A stretch of DNA of 64,000 nucleotides from Kitasatospora aureofaciens (lineage in GTDB: Bacteria > Actinomycetota > Actinomycetes > Streptomycetales > Streptomycetaceae): positions 46,972 through 110,971 of the forward strand of contig NZ_JAHTKP010000024.1 of NCBI RefSeq assembly GCF_019192735.1, given 5' to 3'. This document shows positions 1 through 8,776 of the stretch, piece after piece (position 1 is the first letter of the stretch; every line of letters starts with the position of its first letter). The notes below the pieces were generated by a model, which worked only from the letters and a program-made list of their open reading frames with translations, ran no database searches and had not been told where the DNA came from. The translations under genes were made by a program, and so were the position numbers.

Positions 1-1384
1 TCTCCACCACGCCCGCCTCGATCAGGGCGACCAGCTGCTCCACCCGCTCTGCCGGCGGTCCCGCGGACAGCAGGGCGTTCACAGGGAGGAAGGCCCCGGC
101 GAATTCCTCCTCGTGCGACCGCGGGAGCAGGCCGCCGTAATCGACGGCTTCCCGGACGACGTTGCGGATGTCCCGCAGCACATCCAGGGCGGCCTTCAAC
201 GGGCCGTTGGCGTTGCCCAGTTCGGCGTCCGCCAGGTCGGCTCGCATGAGGTGGAGGAGGTGGTCCGTGAAGACCTGCGGAGTCGCGAACGTCCGGCCGG
301 CGAACGGCCGGGCAAGCCGGTCGAGATCCAGCGGCGGCAGGGTGCTCCCGTCCCCGTGGAGCGCCTGCACCTCCTCGTAGACGTGGTTCAACTCCCCCAT
401 CAGCAACGGCAGCACGTCCTCGGCGAACGACAACTGGTCGTTCCCGGTGGCTTCTTGCCGCTTCCGACGGGCGCTCTCCACCGCCTCCTTGGTCAGGAAC
501 CGCGGACGGTAGGCGTGATCGGGCGCCTTCTGGTTCACGCCGCGTGCCGGGATCGGCAGACCGCTGCGGGAGCCCGCCACGATCCGGGGCTCCTGCCCAC
601 TCGCGAGGTAGGCCGGCGGGCCCTCCGCGGTGCGCTTGAAGATCCCGCCGCGGCCCACCGTCAGGGCGAGCATCACGTCGTAGAAGGACAGGCCGAGGCC
701 GCGGATGCCCACGGTCGTTCCCGGCGGAATCGTGCCCGTCCCCAGGTCCAGGTCTGCCGCCGAGTCACCGCACAGGTAGTGAGTGCCGCCGTGACGCTCG
801 GCGAAGTCGAGCATCCTCTGCTCGAACGCGTCCGGCGTGTTCGTGGGGTGCCCGGTCGCGAGCAGGACCTGGTCCGCCGCCAGCAGATGCGGAGCTTCGT
901 CCAGTTCCACCAGCCAGCCCCCGACCGGGCGCGCGGCGAGCGAGGACACCCTGGCCCGTATCCCGACCAGTTCGACGTGCTCGGGAAGGTGATCGACGAT
1001 GCTCCGGTGCACCGACCGCAGATAGCGTCCGTACGTTCGTCGCGAGGCGTAGCCGTCGGGGCCCAGGGGCTTCTCCCCGGGGTGCCGTCGCGACCACTCG
1101 TCCAGGGACGGTCCGGCCCCGGGGCGCCACGGCCCCGCGTCGGGCGAGCCCGAGTACATGGTGATCTGGCCGGCCACCGTGTTCATCGTGTACCAGTCGT
1201 CCTGGTCCGTACGCCAGATCCGGCCGGCCCCCACCTCGACATCGTCGATCGCGTAGATCCTGACGGGGCGGTCCGAGCGCCCCGCGGCCAGTCGCGCGGC
1301 CAGCCGTTCGAGGACCGAGATGCCCCGCGGTCCCGTTCCGATCACGACCAGCGTCCACGGCGTGGAACCGCTGTGTGACGTCAT
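1..1384 (-). CDS. FAD/NAD(P)-binding protein, C-terminus beyond window
   Basis: About 461 codons are visible, read from an ATG at 1384; the frame stays open to base 1. The N-terminus carries a dinucleotide-binding signature (VVIGTGPRGISVLERL) at about residues 11-26, followed by a stretch resembling the FAD/NAD(P)-binding domain of ornithine-monooxygenase-like proteins (WYTMNTVAGQITMYSG, LLATGHPTNTP, GIRGLGLSFYDVM). Codon usage is strongly GC3-biased only in this frame. The start lies 5 bases after the stop of the mutase E subunit, so it is probably the last or next-to-last gene of the same operon. Substrate unknown; an amino-acid-type substrate made by the mutase is an inference from context only. 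Confidence 0.8.
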   Translation of the reverse strand, partial: MTSHSGSTPWTLVVIGTGPRGISVLERLAARLAAGRSDRPVRIYAIDDVEVGAGRIWRTDQDDWYTMNTVAGQITMYSGSPDAGPWRPGAGPSLDEWSRRHPGEKPLGPDGYASRRTYGRYLRSVHRSIVDHLPEHVELVGIRARVSSLAARPVGGWLVELDEAPHLLAADQVLLATGHPTNTPDAFEQRMLDFAERHGGTHYLCGDSAADLDLGTGTIPPGTTVGIRGLGLSFYDVMLALTVGRGGIFKRTAEGPPAYLASGQEPRIVAGSRSGLPIPARGVNQKAPDHAYRPRFLTKEAVESARRKRQEATGNDQLSFAEDVLPLLMGELNHVYEEVQALHGDGSTLPPLDLDRLARPFAGRTFATPQVFTDHLLHLMRADLADAELGNANGPLKAALDVLRDIRNVVREAVDYGGLLPRSHEEEFAGAFLPVNALLSAGPPAERVEQLVALIEAGVVE

Positions 1385-1389
1385 CAAGT

Positions 1390-2700
1390 TCACCCCATCG
1401 AAGAAGAGAGCACGCCGCGCGACGGCAGCGTCCGGGAGCCGGAATCGAGCTCTGGCGTGTCGAAGCTGCGCTGCACGTGGCTGAGCATGTGCAGGAACCC
1501 GTCCGCGCTCAGCCGGGCCGCGCCGGCCGGGGGGACGGCCCGCACCGGCATGAAGCCGGCCGACAGCCACTGCAACCGCCCCTCACCGTCGATGTAGGCG
1601 CGGGTGCGCTGGGCAGTGTCCGCGTGCAGGCAGTAGGGAACGTCCAGGTAGCCGCGGGAGAACGCCTTCAGGAATCCCTGGCCGACGTCGGAGCCGAGGT
1701 CGAGGACCGTCTCCACCAGGGCCCGTGCTTCGGCGTACAGCCCGGAGTCGGCCACCTCGGAGGCAGCGTCGCCCACTTCCCGCGCGGTGCGCGCGGCCTC
1801 CTCCAGCGCCTGGACGTTGTCCGCGATGGTGGGGATGCGGTGGGCCTCCGCCGGAGTCTTGACGATCAACCGCTCCGCGCCGGTCACCCGGGCCAGGACC
1901 GCGCTGCTGCGCAGCAGTTCGAGCGCGCCGCCCGTCGTCTGCGGGAACACGCCCATGTAGGTGTAGAGCACCACGTGCCACTGGGTGCCGGTCAGGAACT
2001 CGCCCGCCAGCCGGCGCAGGGCCGCGATCGCCTCCATGTCCTGCGCGAAGCTGGTCTGCTGCGCGTAGCTCAGCGAGACGCTCGACAGGCCGTGCTGCCG
2101 GAAGAAGATCCCTTCCAGGAGGGAGATCGCCACCAGGAGGCTCGGCGGGCACAACTGCCCGAGCATGCACCCGCCGAAGCTCTCCAGGTGCGCGCCCGGG
2201 ACCCGCTCCGCGAGCAGCTCGCAGCTCCTGGCCCAGGCGTCGACCGACTCCTTGAGAGGGGTACGGCTGTACGGCAGGCAGTACGAGACCGGGCCGCCCT
2301 CGGTGGCGTCCAGGCCCGCGTCCAGCAGCGCCTGCACGATCCCCAAGGGCAGCGGCGACCCGTGACGTACCTGGATGGCGAAGCCCGGATCGCCGACTCC
2401 GGCGATCATCTCCCGGGTGACGTCGGCGCCGTGGGCCACGATCGGGAACCCGTTGAGGTCGCTGCCCGCCGCCAGCGCTCTGCGCGCGGAGCTGTGATCG
2501 CCCACCCGGGTATAGCTGTCGAGGGTGATGGTTCCGACGGTGGTGGCCCGTGCCTGCCGCACCGCCCGAAGGCCCTGCTGCATCTCGGTCACGGTGGGCA
2601 TGCCCATCCGCGGCTGCACCACCAGTTCACCGCGCCGGGCGGCGGCGGAGACCGCCGTACCGAACCGTCCCTGGACGGCCAATTCCGTGCCGCCGGTCAT
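1390..2700 (-). CDS. glutamate mutase-like (methylaspartate mutase) E subunit
   Basis: 436 residues, somewhat shorter than the 483 of the clostridial B12-dependent glutamate mutase E (epsilon) chain, which forms the TIM barrel that rearranges L-glutamate to 3-methylaspartate. Motifs that align with the clostridial enzyme are visible: QPRMGMP near residue 24, DSYTR, NGFPIVAHG, RHGSPL, EGGPVSYCLPY, and a late VKTPAEAHRIPT. The QPR and RHG arginines and the EGG glutamate match the residues known to hold the substrate carboxylates, so a dicarboxylic amino acid substrate is likely. The ATG at 2700 overlaps the stop of the B12-binding subunit (ATGA), so the two are translationally coupled. This start is preferred over a long out-of-frame-looking N-terminal extension in the same frame. 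Confidence 0.85.
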   Translation of the reverse strand: MTGGTELAVQGRFGTAVSAAARRGELVVQPRMGMPTVTEMQQGLRAVRQARATTVGTITLDSYTRVGDHSSARRALAAGSDLNGFPIVAHGADVTREMIAGVGDPGFAIQVRHGSPLPLGIVQALLDAGLDATEGGPVSYCLPYSRTPLKESVDAWARSCELLAERVPGAHLESFGGCMLGQLCPPSLLVAISLLEGIFFRQHGLSSVSLSYAQQTSFAQDMEAIAALRRLAGEFLTGTQWHVVLYTYMGVFPQTTGGALELLRSSAVLARVTGAERLIVKTPAEAHRIPTIADNVQALEEAARTAREVGDAASEVADSGLYAEARALVETVLDLGSDVGQGFLKAFSRGYLDVPYCLHADTAQRTRAYIDGEGRLQWLSAGFMPVRAVPPAGAARLSADGFLHMLSHVQRSFDTPELDSGSRTLPSRGVLSSSMG

Positions 2701-3170
2701 GCGGTGGCCTCCAGTTCCACGGCCCGGCCGGCCGTGGCGAGGTACTCGCGGAACGCGCCGATGCCCTTGGTGTCCTCGAAGACCGCGTCGAAGCCGGCCG
2801 CCATCAGCTGCTCGCCGAAGGAGTCGCCCTCGCCGCGGGTGCCCAGCTTCCCGCCGATCAGCACGGGCAGATGGGCCAGATCCGGTTCCCGGCGGAGCCG
2901 CGAGATCACGCGCGTGCCGTCCAGGAAGCCGTGGCCGTTGACGCTGCTGAGGACCACCATGTCCGGGCCCGTGCGGCGGCATTCGGCGATCAGGAACTCG
3001 TCCGGTACGCAGGCCCCGATGTTGATGACGTCGTGGCCCATCTCCTCCAGGAGGATCTGCAGGAAGACCAGGTTCCAGGTGTGGGAGTCCGAAGAGGTGC
3101 TGGAGATCAGAACGCGTCGTTTCCGGTCTCCGAGGGGGTGGGTACCCTGTCCGGGTACGGGCAGAGCCAT
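2697..3170 (-). CDS. glutamate mutase-like cobalamin-binding S subunit
   Basis: 157 residues with a Rossmann-type B12-binding fold: RRVLISSTSSDSHTWN near residue 20, NIGACVPDE, VLSSVNGHG and IGGKLG match the S subunit of glutamate mutase. The lower-axial histidine is present in D-S-H-T-W-N, but the canonical D-x-H-x-x-G box ends in Asn instead of Gly. ATG at 3170 is chosen because GAGG lies just upstream and homology begins shortly after; an in-frame ATG at 3212 is possible. It is coupled to the E subunit by a 4-base overlap. Confidence 0.85.
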   Translation of the reverse strand: MALPVPGQGTHPLGDRKRRVLISSTSSDSHTWNLVFLQILLEEMGHDVINIGACVPDEFLIAECRRTGPDMVVLSSVNGHGFLDGTRVISRLRREPDLAHLPVLIGGKLGTRGEGDSFGEQLMAAGFDAVFEDTKGIGAFREYLATAGRAVELEATA

Positions 3171-3284
3171 GAGCCTCACTTCCAAGCGTGCGGTGGGTTG
3201 TGCCTGGATCAAGAGGCGTGCCCCAGGCCTGCACTGCCTGGGGCACGCCGCTGTTGGATCGTCGGTGCCGGATCCTCGACGAGG

Positions 3285-3698
3285 TCAGGAAACCGCGGGG
3301 ACGACCTCGCGGATGGGCTGCTTCGGGGTACGGGCCGCGGCCGGCTTGGTACGGATCGCCAGCACCGTGCAGCCGGAGCCGCTGGACATGCGGTGCTCGG
3401 TGCCGGGGCCCTCCACGATCAGGTCCCCCTTGAAGTAGGACGTGCCGTCACTGTGGTCCAACCGGCCGTCCAGGACGAGCATCAGCTCGTAGCCCAGGTG
3501 CTCGTGGAAGTCTCCGTGCGCCGTGGGCGGGAAGCGCAGGAGCAGGCCCACGGAGACCTCGCCGGTCTCCGCGTCCGGCGCCCACAGCACGTGGTGCTCG
3601 ACGCCCGCACGTCCCGGCTCGTCCCAGCTCGACCACTCGATGTCCTGCAGCTCGAACCCGCTGCGGAACACGTTCTTGATGTACTCGACTTCAGCCAT
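3285..3698 (-). CDS. cupin-domain protein
   Basis: 137 residues forming a small single-domain cupin: an HGDFHEHLGYELMLVLDG metal-binding motif 1 around residues 65-82 and a second motif GPGTEHRMSSGSG. It resembles ChrR-like anti-sigma or dioxygenase-type cupins, in which His and Glu residues hold a divalent metal. A GAGGAGCG ribosome binding site precedes ATG 3698, which lies inside the last codons of the haloperoxidase-fold gene (8-base overlap). Function is not predictable; it could be a metal-dependent oxygenase or isomerase of the same pathway. Confidence 0.75.
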   Translation of the reverse strand: MAEVEYIKNVFRSGFELQDIEWSSWDEPGRAGVEHHVLWAPDAETGEVSVGLLLRFPPTAHGDFHEHLGYELMLVLDGRLDHSDGTSYFKGDLIVEGPGTEHRMSSGSGCTVLAIRTKPAAARTPKQPIREVVPAVS

Positions 3699-5283
3699 GA
3701 GTTCGCTCCTCGGTGTGCGATGCCTTGTCGTGCGTCCCGCTGTCGTGCGCCCCGCTGTGCGTCCCGTTGTCCTGCGTCCCGTTGTCGTGCGTCCCGTTGA
3801 AGTACTGCTGCGCCTCACGCCACACGTCGCGGGCGAGCTTGCGCCCCTGCGCGTTGGCCTCGGTGTGGTCGAACTCCCAGTGCACGCCGCCCCAGAGCCG
3901 TGACTCGCCGACTTCCTGGGCGGCGTCGCTGAAGGTGTCCCACTTCAGGGCGATGTCCTGGGAGGGCATGCCGGTCTCGATCTTGGAGCTTCCGCTCCTG
4001 ATCGTCCCCGACCCGCCGTAGGCGTCGGATCCGGTGAACTGCTTGAGGATCTCCGCGCCGGCCGCGGTGAACCCGGTGTGCCCGGACCCGTACGCCGCGA
4101 AGGCAGGGGTCTTGAGGTAGGGCCGCCACTGGGAGCCGTCGATGGTCCGGGTGCCCTGGTTCGGTCCCGCCCATCCCTGGATCTGCTGCCCGGCCATGGC
4201 GTAGCGGATCATGGTGATCGGACGGCCGTAGTCGTAGTCGACCTTGGTCTTCCAGTCCACGACCGCCTCGTCGCCCTCGGCAATGTTCAGGGCGAAGAAC
4301 AGCTTCACGTCGTCGTCGAGCGTGTGATGGTCGCGCCTGGAGACGAACACGGCCCACTCCTGGGGAATCGAGGAGGAGGTCGAGTCCTTGTACTGCCAGT
4401 GCTCGGCGATGGCCTTCTGCCGCTCGGTCAGGTTGGCGTTGCGTTCCATCTGCGTCCCGATGGCAGCGACGGACTCCTCGCTGCCGTACTCCGGCGGCGG
4501 CGGGGGCAGGTACCTGCCCGGGTCGCCGATGAAGAACGGCTTGGCGTCGGCGAACTGCGGGGTGATGAACGGGTGGGTCTGGCCGTTCACCGTGAGGGGG
4601 ACCCAGTGGTTCGGGTCGACGATCTTCTGCTTGTCGAAGTGGTCGACGTCCTGGGGCGGGTTGACCGGCTGGTAGTAGCCCTCGGGGGTCGCGTAGGACG
4701 GGGTGGCCTGCTGGTTGGAGCCGTCCTCGTGACGGACGTCCAGGATCGCGTCCGTCGCGCGCACCGCCACGTCGACCGGCGATCCGGCCCCAACGCTGTC
4801 CACTTCGGCGACGTCGTACCCCAGTTCCCGCAGCTTGGCGTCGAACGTCGCCTTCTGCTTCGGGAACAGGTCGGTGAGCGCCCGGTGCGCGGCGAAGCTG
4901 ATCGCCTTGCGCTTGTTGTTCTCCGTACGGTCCGCCCTGGGGCGCCGGAGGTCCCCGCCGAGCTGGGTGCCCATGGCCTTCCTGTCGTACGGGGCCCACG
5001 CGTCGTAGATCGCCTCGTGGACGATCGCCAGCGTCCGGCCACCCACGGGCGGTGGCGTGGGGTGCTCGGACCCCTGGTTGTTGACCGCCAGCGCGTCGAC
5101 GGTCTGCTGGTTCCACTGCAGCACCACGTTGTCACCCGTGACGGCCGCGCGCTGCCGCGCCTCGTCACCGGGATCGGCATTCGCCTGCAGCGTCAGGGTG
5201 GTGGAGGCCAGCGCGATCGCGACGACCGGGGAGAGCCCCCAGCGCAGTCGCCGGCGGGTGGTGGACCGGGGAAGCTGTGTCAT
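3691..5283 (-). CDS. vanadium-dependent haloperoxidase/PAP2-fold secreted protein
   Basis: 530 residues. The N-terminus is a signal peptide (RR-rich, then LSPVVAIALASTTLTLQANA), so the protein is exported. The three phosphate/vanadate-binding motifs of the PAP2-VHPO superfamily are present in order: KVDYDYGRP (K-x6-RP), SGHTGF, and SRLWGGVHWEFD (SR-x5-H-x3-D). Family members are bromo- or chloroperoxidases or acid phosphatases; which one cannot be told from motifs alone. The C-terminus has an odd low-complexity tail of repeated NGTHD/SGTHD units encoded by about 15-base repeats (3727-3800). ATG 5283 is chosen because the signal peptide follows directly. Confidence 0.85.
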   Translation of the reverse strand: MTQLPRSTTRRRLRWGLSPVVAIALASTTLTLQANADPGDEARQRAAVTGDNVVLQWNQQTVDALAVNNQGSEHPTPPPVGGRTLAIVHEAIYDAWAPYDRKAMGTQLGGDLRRPRADRTENNKRKAISFAAHRALTDLFPKQKATFDAKLRELGYDVAEVDSVGAGSPVDVAVRATDAILDVRHEDGSNQQATPSYATPEGYYQPVNPPQDVDHFDKQKIVDPNHWVPLTVNGQTHPFITPQFADAKPFFIGDPGRYLPPPPPEYGSEESVAAIGTQMERNANLTERQKAIAEHWQYKDSTSSSIPQEWAVFVSRRDHHTLDDDVKLFFALNIAEGDEAVVDWKTKVDYDYGRPITMIRYAMAGQQIQGWAGPNQGTRTIDGSQWRPYLKTPAFAAYGSGHTGFTAAGAEILKQFTGSDAYGGSGTIRSGSSKIETGMPSQDIALKWDTFSDAAQEVGESRLWGGVHWEFDHTEANAQGRKLARDVWREAQQYFNGTHDNGTQDNGTHSGAHDSGTHDKASHTEERTHG

Positions 5284-5324
5284 CAGTGCGGTTCCTTCTG
5301 CTGGAACGGTCGCTGTGGAGGGAG

Positions 5325-5963
5325 TCACTCGGGCCAGGCGGAGTTCTCGATGACGTCGACGAAGTTCGGGCGCACATAACCGTCGGTGAAACGGTCGAGG
5401 ACGTCTGCCTTGACGTTGCCGAAGGTGGTCGCCGGCCGCCGGGTGATGCCTTCGTTGAAGGCCCGCAGGATCTGCCGCTTGAAGCCGGGGCGGGGGTGCG
5501 CGGCAACCACGGCGGCACGGACCTCGTCGGACACGTCGGCATAGCCGATGCCCAGGACGTCGAGTTCGACGCCGGCCGTCACCAGAGCGATCTCCGGGGC
5601 CATGTAGGTGGGAATCTCCGGCGTGGTGTGCAGCGCGATGGCCTCCCACACCACGCGGGCATTGTCCTCGTCGACTCCGCGGGAGATCAGGAAGTTCCGG
5701 GCCTCTTCCGCCCCGTCGATCTCGAAGCGCCGGTTGTTGTCCCGGTAGGGCTCGGTGAGCCCCAGATCGTGGAACATGGCGCCGATGTAGAGGAGTTCTG
5801 CGTCGAAGGACAGGCCGCGATTCTTTCCCTGGAGCGCACCCCAGAGATAGACGCGCCGCGAGTGGTGGTAAATCAGGTCGTCGGTGGCATCCCGAATCAG
5901 CTCGGTGGCCTCCTGGGCCAGCTTGCTGTCCGGGATCTCGACGTCGGCGATAAGGGTGGACAT
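5325..5963 (-). CDS. HD-domain hydrolase, cyanamide hydratase (DDI2)-like
   Basis: 212 residues. Metal-binding HD-superfamily residues are visible: HHSRRVYLWG near residue 34 and FHDLGL near residue 63, followed by a conserved acidic second half. The arrangement and length match the cyanamide hydratase/DDI2 branch of HD proteins, fungal and actinobacterial enzymes that hydrate cyanamide or isonitrile-like substrates. GAGGTGA is 6 bases before ATG 5963, which makes this the start over a GTG three codons upstream. It lies 41 bases upstream of the haloperoxidase-fold gene in the same operon. Confidence 0.75.
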   Translation of the reverse strand: MSTLIADVEIPDSKLAQEATELIRDATDDLIYHHSRRVYLWGALQGKNRGLSFDAELLYIGAMFHDLGLTEPYRDNNRRFEIDGAEEARNFLISRGVDEDNARVVWEAIALHTTPEIPTYMAPEIALVTAGVELDVLGIGYADVSDEVRAAVVAAHPRPGFKRQILRAFNEGITRRPATTFGNVKADVLDRFTDGYVRPNFVDVIENSAWPE

Positions 5964-6023
5964 GCGTTTCACCTCAGCTGTGAAGAAGGGGTCGACGGAG
6001 AATTACTCATGGTCGGCGGAGAA

Positions 6024-6587
6024 CTACCACCAGTAGGCGGGATAGCGAGTGCCGGGACCTGTGCGTCCCACAGCAACGCCGACCAGGACGAGCAGGACCG
6101 TGGCCAGCCCAAGGAGCGGCAGGAAGACCAGGGGGTCGGGCTTGGTCGCGGCGACGATGACCGCAGTGGCGGCAGCCGGCGAGTGCGGAGTACGGGCGAT
6201 CTGCATGGCACCCAACGCCAGACCACCGGCGATGGCGGCGGTCCACGTCGAACTTCCCGCCGACCACAGCACGAGGAATCCGACGACCGCCGAAAGCAAC
6301 TGACCGCCGATCACACTGCGCGGCTGGGAGAGCGGGAGCGCCGGAGCTCCATAGACGAGAGCCGCACTGGCCGCCAGCGGCGGGATGAGCAGCACACGGT
6401 CCATGACGGAACCCACCGCCACCAGCAGAACCAGGCCGGCCACCCCGGCGGCCGTGGCGACGGCCACAACGGCCCAGGACGGCCGGGGAGGCGCCTTGCT
6501 CACGAGCAGGCTCTGCTTGGCCGCCGACCCCGCGATCCCGGACGCCCCTCCTCGGATTTCACTGGGAGCAACAGGATTGTTGGGCAC
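6024..6587 (-). CDS. HPP-family integral membrane protein
   Basis: About 187 residues with four hydrophobic segments. The family signature is seen as LIPPLAASAALVYGAPALPLSQPRSVIGG-like text, split across residues about 45-75 (typical members read PFGASAVLLFGAP..LAQPRNVIGG). HPP proteins of plants and cyanobacteria transport nitrite; others are unstudied. GTG 6587 has AAGGAG about 12 bases upstream; an ATG at about 6622 is an alternative. It is the first gene of the minus-strand operon that runs toward the mutase. Confidence 0.75.
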   Translation of the reverse strand: MPNNPVAPSEIRGGASGIAGSAAKQSLLVSKAPPRPSWAVVAVATAAGVAGLVLLVAVGSVMDRVLLIPPLAASAALVYGAPALPLSQPRSVIGGQLLSAVVGFLVLWSAGSSTWTAAIAGGLALGAMQIARTPHSPAAATAVIVAATKPDPLVFLPLLGLATVLLVLVGVAVGRTGPGTRYPAYWW

Positions 6588-7011
6588 GGTAATGACATTC
6601 TCCTTCCACTGGGAAGAGGGCATGCTGAAGAAGGATGAGAGTGCGAGAAAGGCGCTTCGGCCACCTGCCCACCACCCGCGAGACATGACTTGCTCAATGC
6701 TTATTTCGGGAAGTTGATCTCGCTGATGCCATGAACCTAAGCGAACGAACGTCCGAGCTTCAAATAGAGCACGTCACAGGGCCCATAGGCATATTTACCC
6801 CAAGCAATCCCGATGACCCCCATAGGTTCTCGTATGGGCTGCGCTTTACGGCACTTGACCAGGCCGTATGCGACAGGCGGGGCGGGTCGGAGCAGCTGGA
6901 ACGCACACTTCCCGTGCCCGGCCTTGTCCATATGTCGGATTACCTGGGGACGGCTGAAGCACAGCGCCGTACGGTTGAGAACAACTGTTCTCTGGCGAAG
7001 GGGGATCGCCG
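6588..7011. promoter_or_regulatory. divergent intergenic region (424 bp)
   Basis: No coding signal in any frame. It lies between the HPP-headed minus-strand operon and the plus-strand tetR gene and must hold both promoters. The stretch 6690-6960 is clearly less GC-rich than its surroundings. I could not identify a convincing operator. Confidence 0.4.
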
Positions 7012-7590
7012 ATGGACGCGGGTACGGCAGAGGCGCGGCTGCTCGACGCGGCCGGCGCACTGTTCAACGCGCGGGGCGTGCAGGCCGTCGGCATGGATGC
7101 CATCCGCACCGCCTCGGGCGTCTCGCTCAAGCGCCTGTACCAGCTCTTCCCGTCCAAGGACGACCTGGTCTCGGCCGTGCTGACCAGCCGCAGCCAGGCC
7201 GTGGCCGAGGGGATCGCCGCCCACGCGCGGCCGGATGCCACCCCGTCGGAGCGCATCCTGGACGTCTTCGACTACCTGGAGGAGTGGTTCACCACTCCGG
7301 ACTTCCGCGGCTGCGCCCTCATCAACTCCTACGGCGAACTGGGCGGCGTGAGCCACGCGGTGGCCACCATCGTGCGCTCCCACACGCAGGCACTGACCGC
7401 CCACTTCGCCACGCTCGTCGCGGCCGCCGGCGGGCCGCCGCCCCTGGCCGACCAGCTCGCCCTCCTGGCCAACGGCGCGATGGCCACCGCAGGGATCCTC
7501 GGCACACCCGAACCCGCCCGCCAGGCCCGCACCGCCGCCGAGGCCCTGATGGCCGCCGCCCCCACTCAGGCCCCGCGCGCCGCCACCTGA
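7012..7590 (+). CDS. TetR-family transcriptional regulator
   Basis: 192 residues. The first 45 residues form the TetR helix-turn-helix (RLLDAAGALFNARGVQAVGMDAI, then SGVSLKRLYQLFPSKDDLV), and the rest is a helical ligand-binding domain (WFTTPDFRGCALINSYGE). It is transcribed away from the HPP operon and toward the lipase gene, which starts 132 bases downstream, so it may control either. ATG 7012 is preceded by AGGGGG-type sequence. Confidence 0.85.
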   Translation: MDAGTAEARLLDAAGALFNARGVQAVGMDAIRTASGVSLKRLYQLFPSKDDLVSAVLTSRSQAVAEGIAAHARPDATPSERILDVFDYLEEWFTTPDFRGCALINSYGELGGVSHAVATIVRSHTQALTAHFATLVAAAGGPPPLADQLALLANGAMATAGILGTPEPARQARTAAEALMAAAPTQAPRAAT

Positions 7591-7722
7591 TGCGGCCCGT
7601 TCGAGTGACACCCGGGCGCTGCGCACTGACAGGCAGGAGCACTTCCGCTACGAACAACGGGAAAGCCGTCGCGTCGCCGGCCACGTCGGCCGCCGACCCC
7701 GCTACCGGAAGGCAGTCCCGCC

Positions 7723-8544
7723 GTGTCCGTACCCACCACGTTCGACCAGACCACCACCAGCTGCAGCCCCACCCATGCCTACTGGATGGCCAGAGCCTCC
7801 GACCTCGCCTACAAGAACGACACCGAGATCGACGAGCAGGCCCGCGCCTGGGGCTTCGACACCGTACGCCACCACGAGACGCGGTTCACCCCGCCCTTCC
7901 CGCTCCAGGACACCCAGGCCTACACCATGGCCGGCGACCGCATGATCGTCACCGCGTTCCGCGGCACGGAACCCGCGCAGATCCGCGACTGGCTCACCGA
8001 CGCCACCACCCCGCCATGGCCCGGCCCCGCCCGAACCGGCTACGTCCACCACGGATTCGCCGAAGCACTCGACTCCGTCTTCCCCGGCGTGCAGAAGACG
8101 ATCGCCGAGCTGCGCACGAACGGGCAGACCCTCTGGTTCACCGGCCACAGCCTCGGTGGTGCCCTGGCCATGCTGGCTGCCGCCCGCCTGTACCTGGAGG
8201 AACCGCGTCTTCTGGCCGACGGCGTCGTCACCTTCGGCCAACCCCGAACCTGCGACCGCGCCCTGGCCACCGCCTACAACAAGGGCTTCTCCAACCGCAC
8301 CTACCGGTTCGTCAACAACAACGACATCGTGCCCCAGCTGCCGCCCGAGCCGGCCTTCACCCACGTGGACGCCCTGCGCCACATCGACTCCGCCGGAAGG
8401 ATCCACCAGACCACCGGCCTGGTCCCGGACCTGGCCAACCGAGCCAAAGGCCTCACCGCCGCCGCATTCAGCCCGACCGGCGACGGGGTACGCGACCACT
8501 TCATGCGCAACTACCTCACCGCGCTGGAGAAGAACCTGGCCTGA
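7723..8544 (+). CDS. lipase class 3 family protein
   Basis: 273 residues with the alpha/beta hydrolase nucleophile elbow GHSLGG near residue 142 and text typical of fungal-type (class 3) lipases: MIVTAFRGTE, VHHGFAEALD, FGQPRTCD, RFVNNNDIVPQLPP. The catalytic Ser (elbow), an Asp in NNNDIVP and a C-terminal His are all available. There is no signal peptide, so it is probably intracellular or peripheral. GTG 7723 has GGAAGG about 10 bases upstream. Confidence 0.85.
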   Translation: MSVPTTFDQTTTSCSPTHAYWMARASDLAYKNDTEIDEQARAWGFDTVRHHETRFTPPFPLQDTQAYTMAGDRMIVTAFRGTEPAQIRDWLTDATTPPWPGPARTGYVHHGFAEALDSVFPGVQKTIAELRTNGQTLWFTGHSLGGALAMLAAARLYLEEPRLLADGVVTFGQPRTCDRALATAYNKGFSNRTYRFVNNNDIVPQLPPEPAFTHVDALRHIDSAGRIHQTTGLVPDLANRAKGLTAAAFSPTGDGVRDHFMRNYLTALEKNLA

Positions 8545-8574
8545 CCAAGTCCCGAAGCGCCCAGCACACGGGAA

Positions 8575-8730
8575 TCGGCGGCCGACGCGGAGTCGGCCGC
8601 CGACCTCGATCTCGACCGCGACGATATCGCCGGCCTCGATCGGGGTCTCACCGACCATGATGTCCTCGACATCCGACACGCTCGCCGCATACCAGGATCT
8701 CTTCGTTGCCCTCGGCCTCGGCGGTTGAGC
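8575..8730 (-). pseudogene. possible fumarylacetoacetate hydrolase-family C-terminal remnant
   Basis: On the minus strand the frame from about 8730 reads SDVEDIMVGETPIEAGDIVAVE followed by IEVGGRLRV, which resembles the C-terminus of FAH-family enzymes (GTP-x-G ... PGDVVEVEIEGLGTLRN). There is no start or upstream catalytic part. The piece sits between the lipase and AraC genes. The match is short, so this is tentative. Confidence 0.3.
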
Positions 8731-8776
8731 CAAGTGCCACGTCAGGTCCTGGAAGAAGTGCAGGCGCGGGGCCCGC

